Origin: Hofstenia miamia
Taxonomy: Eukaryota > Xenacoelomorpha > Acoela > Hofsteniidae
NCBI GenBank assembly: GCA_900660155.1
Contig: CABFPE010000496.1
Location: forward strand, 171,522 to 235,521
Direction of reading: 5' to 3'
Length of the DNA stretch: 64,000 nt
The notes under the pieces are model-generated. The model ran no database searches, was not told where the DNA came from, and saw only the letters and a list, made by a program, of their open reading frames with translations. The position numbers and the translations under genes were made by a program. Each line of letters begins with the position of its first letter. Position 1 is the first letter of the stretch. This document shows positions 58,601 to 64,000 of this stretch, in pieces.

Positions 58601-60295
58601 AGTCTGGCTGGACTTGTGGGATAAACAGTATTTCTACTATGATGTCACAAAGTGGGTCAAGATAGTAACAATGATAAGGTTGAACAAGAATGACCCAAAC
58701 AACATAACAGAGGAGGAAGTAAGAAACAACATAAGCTTCTTCTACAAGGATGTCATGAACACCAGAAGCCTTCAAAAAGTATTTATGTTCTTTTACCCAG
58801 ATACAGCAATTTGCAAAGACCTAGCTCACTCAAGTTAAGAGGATGCTTAGATGGCATTAATGATAGCAATAAAAGGGATCCACCTGCATCAGAAATACTA
58901 CAAAATATTTTCAAGAAAAATGAATGAAGTGTGAGAGATTGCACCAATATCAGAGAACATCAAAGAAGCAAAATTTTTGTACTATCATAGTATGGTTGGT
59001 ACATTTTGCCAACAATGATATACTTAGAACCAACAAACACTTTCTTAAAACTAACAATGCAAATTTATTTAAAAAAAATTTGTTTAAAATAGATAAGAAA
59101 GAGGCATTATTTTAAATAAAAGAAATAGGGATATAAAAATTAACTTTTATAATCCAAAGTATATTATTAAATATAATTTGTATGAGGGCTGGATGCTTAA
59201 TTCTTTAAGTGAACAAATTATTATAACTAATTTGATGTATATTTAGCTTAAATTAACTGTGTTTTTGTTTCTATAAACTAAAACTGATTGAATTAGTTAG
59301 AAATAAATGTAGAGTCCAAAAGTAAGATGATGAGGTCACCCAGGATAGCTTCATCCAAAGATTTTTAACTCTTGATTAAAAAGTAAATATTGTATTCAAA
59401 GAGTGAATGTGGTTATAGGCCTACTGGGGAAGAATCCAGCCAAAAAAAATTCTAATGCATCTAGGTAGCCACTTCCATGGCAAAGTGGAAGAGCTGGGTT
59501 TTTTGCAAATACTTGAACTACAGTATAAGCTATATACTACAAGCCATAAATACAAAGATAAATGGAAAATCACTTATACTTAAGAAGAAGGATGTGTTTA
59601 TTTTAGGAGCAGTTACATAACAATAGCAGAATGTGTTATTCTACAGATTATTAAATAACTGCATATACCAATCAGTTGAAGCTCTTCTAAAAATAAGTTA
59701 TTACTTGAAAGACATATAATAGTGAAAATGATCCATCACAAATTCAATTACAATGGCATAAATAAAATTCACAAATGATTGCCCTAATACTATTATTTCA
59801 CATACATATTTTAATCATTTCAGAAAAGTAACTAGATATTCAAGATATTTTTGTTACCTCAATAAAGCCTTTGAAGACTAAATCCACCTTGTAGGTGCAT
59901 CACTTAAGCTGATTAAATAATTCTATTAAGATTCAGAGTTTTTAATTATTATCAGATATACTTACTATTTACTTCCCAATGTCCATCACCTGCTAATTCT
60001 GATTGGCTAATAAATTTATTTTTTGCAAATTGGGTTTCCTAGTTAAATATCTCAAGCAATTTGCATTGTTGGTTTTAAGAAAGTGTTTGCTGGTTCTAAG
60101 TATATCATTGTTGGCAAAAAGTACTAACCTCATAGTACAGTAACAACAGAAAGGGAGGCAATACTAAAAATGACGAAAAAGCCAGAATTTGCAACAACAA
60201 GCTGGAGTGATCTGAAGGCAGACACAATAATATGAAAAGCTGATGAACTAGTCAACAGAGAAAGAGCTGTGCTAAAAATAATGCAAGCTGAAGGG
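55690..60295 (+). pseudogene. Third (env-position) ORF remnant of element 2, function unknown
   Basis: A long region of Lys/Thr/Glu-rich segments between integrase and the 3' LTR. Blocks shared with the other fossils: LAVDVECITSKIEM near 58050-58090 and LMIAIKGIHLHQKYYKIF near 58855-58915. Interrupted by a DNA transposon at 58993-60129. No envelope hallmark is recognised. Part of a fossil. Confidence 0.55.
58993..60129. mobile_element. DNA transposon (1.14 kb) with 8-bp target duplication
   Basis: TIRs of about 80 bp: left TGGTTGGTACATTTTGCCAA, right in reverse GGTTAGTACTTTTTGCCAAC, both continuing with CAATGATATACTTAGAACCA. TCATAGTA flanks both sides (58985-58992 and 60130-60137). No transposase frame, so it is non-autonomous. 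Half of a relative lies at 41587-41974. The superfamily is unsettled; an 8-bp duplication fits hAT or Merlin. A weak tRNA-like A-box, TGGCAAAGTGG, occurs at 59477-59487. Confidence 0.85.
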
Positions 60296-60299
60296 GGCA

Positions 60300-61125
60300 T
60301 GTAGCATAATCCAAGAATTAATGCTGCAAAAAAGAAGAAGAAAGAGATTAGTTGGTCAAAGAAGATTAACATCAAATTATGATTAAAATTAATTGTAAAT
60401 CAAAATCAATTTAAGTTCAATTTAGCATCATTAATTTTGTAAATGCAACTAAGAGATAACATTACCAAATAGTACTTGTTGATAACAATTTGGCAAAAAA
60501 TGAGGGCAATATTGCTTCCAATATTTTTAGCCATCTTGGCAGATGATAATTTGAAATTCAAATCAACAGATACTTTTTGAATCAAAACTATAAATAGAGA
60601 AAAATCATTTTAGAAATCTATTGAAGTAAATTCTTTGAAAATCTTATCTTTAGATTTATTTCAGTTTGCTTATTATTAAATCATGTCAAGCTAATTGGTA
60701 GATGCTTAGTATTAGTGAGGGCAAACATTGGGAGTGATTCAAGGGTCCTTGATCCATGCCATGAAACCACATTTAAGTTAGGGATATGATTAGGAGTTTT
60801 TCTCCATTTAGCTGACTATTGATTCTTTTAACAACATGTAAGCAATAACAAACTTTGGGAAAAAAGGCTAGTTTGCCAATCATAGGATATTATATTTTAT
60901 ATTAACTAGACTACATAGTAGACCTATAAATAGACTGATAACAAGACTGAGCATGTATTACTAATTATATGTAGGTTAGGAAGCTGCACATAATTATCTA
61001 TTTAATTATTTAATTCATTTAAAGCCAGTATTTTTCAGTAATGGTTAAATAAATATTTATTAAGCAGCTAGTGATATTGCCAGGTTGCAAGTACAAATTA
61101 CACATTACAAATTGAGTTTAAGTCA
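60300..61125 (+). repeat. 3' LTR of element 2
   Basis: Starts TGTAGCATAATCCAAGAATT after a purine tract and aligns with the two parts of the 5' LTR. It ends near 61125 at AGTTTAAGTCA. Confidence 0.85.
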
Positions 61126-61650
61126 TTATCTAATACATGTAGCTAAAGCAGAGACCATGGACACCACACTTATCTCAAATCAGTATACTTTCTATAAGGA
61201 TACTAGTGTAGAGTCACTTGGGGAAATTCGTGTTTATTATTTAGTTGATTTTTATTTCCTTTTGTATCACGTCACTATGACGTCAGAATTATGTTTCGAC
61301 CTCAGGTTTACGAAGGAACTCATGTCCCCTCAAAGGTGCTATATGTTGCTCAAATGTAATTTGAATTGCGAGGGAAATTGATAACATGAATGATTAAACT
61401 TGATTGTAAACTAAGGCAGGTAGTTATTTATTATTAACCATGTATAAAATGAGTAAACTTGTAGAAAATGGTGAATAGATTTTGTCTATCCTCAAATACT
61501 GTTACTTTTCTCTCCGTTACTTTATCTATTGTTTTAGTATGAAAATAATTGCTTAAGCTCGGCAACAATTTGGGAGTGCCTATTCAAGGTACAGGGCAAC
61601 ATGTAGCTCCTGGCAATCATTAGATCTTCCCAGCCCAAATTGTGGACTCA
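61126..61650 (+). other. 98-codon frame, unidentified, in a CpG-normal block
   Basis: A plus-strand frame (61085-61381) includes AETMDTTLISNQYTFYKDTS and VTMTSELCFDLRFTKELMSP. No family is recognised. ACATGTAG precedes the better-looking part, so an exon is possible. CpG content is higher here than in the LTR element. Confidence 0.3.
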
Positions 61651-61651
61651 N

Positions 61652-61908
61652 TAAATAGACTGATAACAAGACTGAGCATGTATTACTAATTATATGTAGG
61701 TTAGGAAGCTGCACATAATTATCTATTTAATTATTTAATTCATTTAAAGCCAGTATTTTTCAGTAATGGCTAAATAAATATTTATTAAGCAGCTAGTGAT
61801 ATTGCCAGGTTGCAAGTACAAATTACACATTACAAATTGAGTTTAAGTCAGTTACATCCAGCCTTGAGAGTTGCACTGAGTTAAGATAGGGAACACATAA
61901 GCTACTTC
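61652..61908 (+). repeat. LTR 3' part and leader, bounded by single Ns
   Basis: Matches the LTR tail at 60926-61125, then a leader (CCAGCCTTGAGAGTTGCACT) like 48516-48568. Lone Ns at 61651 and 61909, with 61517-61650 repeated at 61910-62043, suggest misplacement of an alternative haplotype or copy. Part of a fossil. Confidence 0.8.
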
Positions 61909-62043
61909 NTTACTTTATCTATTGTTTTAGTATGAAAATAATTGCTTAAGCTCGGCAACAATTTGGGAGTGCCTATTCAAGGTACAGGGCAACATGTAGC
62001 TCCTGGCAATCATTAGATCTTCCCAGCCCAAATTGTGGACTCA

Positions 62044-62539
62044 CTAAGTTACGGATACAGGAATGGTTAAGGAAATAATAAATCTCTCGTTCAAAACTCA
62101 ACACATACATGCACCTATAATTGATTACACTGTGATGATACCATGCCGTTGGCTAACACGAATGTCTGGTAATTACAGACTATTATTTAGTGAGCTGAGA
62201 ACTAACAATGAAAATGAGATTTACTTTTGTAATGAGATAGAAATTAATAAGTGAGACAAATAGGGTAGCACCATGCACTAATCGAGCACTGAACTGTTTC
62301 TGTTTTCTAAAGACTCCGCTTCGGCTGGAAGCCACGTTAGTTGATCATCTTGGGAAGACCTAAAGTATCATATCAAGTACTTGGATGAACTACAATTGTT
62401 TTTATATTAGTTTATTTTCTCTTTACTTGTTTCCCCAGAATCAGGGCTGCTGTTTCCTATGTTAAACCTTCTGCAGAGTCAATTAGTTACTAGTAAAATC
62501 ACAGCCCACGATTCTACACTAGCACTAGCACTAATGAAA
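62044..62539 (+). other. No firm gene; 63-codon frame
   Basis: A plus-strand frame (62063-62254) reads MVKEIINLSFKTQHIHAPII ... and is unrecognised. CpG-normal block. Confidence 0.35.
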
Positions 62540-64000
62540 ATCTTGTTTACTAAATCTTGAACAATGTCAGAAATAGCTGCAATGTTACAGCCTCATTCTC
62601 AATTGGCTCTAGACATAGAATGTATTACTTCTGAAATTCACATTTCAGAAGCAATTTAAAAACACTGCCATCCTCACTTATGCTCAGATTTACAATGCAT
62701 GAACTGTCATGTTTCCATAGGGATTGCCTGGTTGGAACTCACACCAACATTATAAACACAATTGGAAGAGTGCATTGGAACTGAAAATAATTATTACATG
62801 CCATTTTTTGACATGGTAAAAAATCATTATAACTTACATAGATTCTTTACATTTTTCTATGCTTATACTACAAACAATTAAGACAATGCACATGCATCAG
62901 ACATAGATGCTAAGATGACATTATTAATTGGCATTAAAGGCATTTCCTTATACTTAAGATTCTACAATATCTTTACCTGAAAGTTGAACCACCTTTGTAA
63001 TTCAGTCACAATATCAAAATGCATGAAAATACCTAAATTCTATAACTTTGCAAAGAATGTCAGCATGAAATAGGAAGCACTCCATGGACATGTGGACTTG
63101 CTTTCTTGGAATAATCCTTGAGCTATCACCTTAGTGCAACAAGCTCAAGCATTGATTGAACCTGATATGATGGAGATTGTGGAATGCCATCTTAGGGGGC
63201 ATGTAGAAAACTGCACTTATTCACCATCTCTAATTTTGGTTACATGAACTTAGTATTTGCAATCTCCTAAGTATATTCAATGAATTTTAGTTTTGTAAAA
63301 TGTGTAATTTCAGTTTACATAATTCTGATAATTTTATGCAGTAATTTCTGACAATTGCAGACTACCTGTTATAATGTACTAATATTAGCAATTGTGAGTT
63401 GTTTTCATATATAAATGAATATTCATTTGTTTAATAGAAAGAAATTTGGATTACATTTTAATTTTTCTTTACTTAAGTTTAATTATACTTTTCTAACTAC
63501 TTTGTATTAGTTAAGAGGTACCTAGAAGTGGTACAGCTCAGCTATCATATTCTTTAATTTATGGCTCAGGTGTACAAATAGGTCTTTGTTTTATTCATTA
63601 TCAAAAATTGTTATTATTGCAAACACCTAAATTTCATGACATGAGAAATGCACCAAGCTTAGGTTTATACTTAACACTTAGGTTCCATTACACTGCCCCT
63701 GATAATATTAGGGCTTTTCCCTCTCTTTCTTAAATAGGGCTCTAGTCTTAAGCAACTCTTTCACAAGGTTTTTCATTTCAGGTTGGCTGAGTGTGGCCAC
63801 TCTTCCCTCTGTTGATTTCCTGTCATTATTTGCTTCTATTAGGAATAGGCATTATGATAGGAGGAGTTAATTATTTACTGTAGCACCAACAAATCCATGC
63901 TTACCACAAAACCCTTATTAGATAGGGAATCAGGATTTCCATTCTGATGCCACACAATAATTATTACCTTTGTACATTTTGGAGGTTAATATATTTTATG
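62540..64000 (+). mobile_element. Third Ty3/gypsy-type fossil: third-ORF end and start of its 3' LTR
   Basis: LALDIECITSEIHIS near 62610-62650 and MTLLIGIKGISLYLRFYNIF near 62912-62970 match the third ORFs of elements 1 and 2. A G-rich tract (TTAGGGGGCA) ends at 63200 and is followed by TGTAGAAAACTGC, the likely LTR start, which continues past the window. Only this end is present. Broken and old. Confidence 0.7.

Larger units (their letters stand above)
46261..61125 (+). mobile_element. Ty3/gypsy-type LTR element fossil with a third ORF (element 2)
   Basis: Two long terminal repeats (46261-48012, interrupted, and 60300-61125) enclose gag with a zinc-knuckle trace, protease, reverse transcriptase, RNase H, integrase and a long extra ORF. 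A purine-rich tract (GAAGGGGGCA) precedes the 3' LTR and both LTRs start TGTAGCATAATC. By eye the LTRs differ at several per cent of positions or more, so insertion is old. The body is broken, with well over ten breaks, and very CpG-poor. Later insertions: sequence in the 5' LTR, a LINE 3' end, a piece of the FAD gene and a DNA transposon. Confidence 0.88.

Overview
The window looks like AT-rich, heavily repeat-laden DNA from an invertebrate animal. Evidence: non-LTR (LINE) and Penelope-like reverse transcriptases, piggyBac, mariner, Mutator-like and Harbinger-like DNA transposons, many short inverted-repeat elements, old Ty3/gypsy-type LTR elements, and only one convincing host gene, which has introns. 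Species cannot be fixed from sequence alone. Several places consist of a lone N, or an N run, flanked by near-identical copies of the same sequence. This is what a scaffolder leaves when it cannot merge diverged haplotypes, so the source was probably highly heterozygous and part of the duplication seen here may be artefact.

Layout. 1-0.6 kb: mariner relic. 1.2-4.1 kb: non-autonomous Harbinger-like element with a TTA target duplication. 4.1-9.5 kb: minus-strand Ty3/gypsy fossil. 9.5-12.7 kb: LINE fragments, one cut by a ~230-bp inverted-repeat element. 14.1-16.2 kb: piggyBac transposase relic with a LINE piece inside it. 17.4-18.9 kb: hAT-like MITE, LINE reverse transcriptase piece, and a 300-bp MITE. 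19-23.7 kb: little recognisable. 23.7-24.8 kb: LINE tails and a second hAT-like MITE. 27.3-29.2 kb: scrap of an LTR-element gag and a Penelope-like element. 29.9-30.2 kb: complete 302-bp hAT-like MITE.

31.0-38.5 kb (minus strand) holds the host gene. Its N-terminal half is a multi-pass membrane region and its C-terminal half is an FAD-dependent oxidoreductase of the COG2907/amine-oxidase type, the type also found at the N-terminus of plant cyclopropane fatty-acid synthases. Inside its large intron lie two adjacent, essentially spacer-free palindromes (33192-33388). 39.8-41.5 kb is a foldback-like inverted repeat made of ~155-bp modules with tRNA-like relics at its centre. 42-45.1 kb holds two more inverted-repeat elements.

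45.7-61.1 kb: a Mutator-like transposase relic interrupted by a second, plus-strand Ty3/gypsy fossil. That fossil carries later insertions: a sequence inside its 5' LTR, a 5'-truncated LINE, a piece of the FAD gene (exon plus upstream flank), and a 1.1-kb DNA transposon with an 8-bp target duplication. A third related fossil begins near 62.5 kb and runs off the window. From about 41.6 to 60.3 kb CpG is very rare, unlike the left half, which suggests long-term methylation. No rRNA, CRISPR array or intact tRNA gene was seen.
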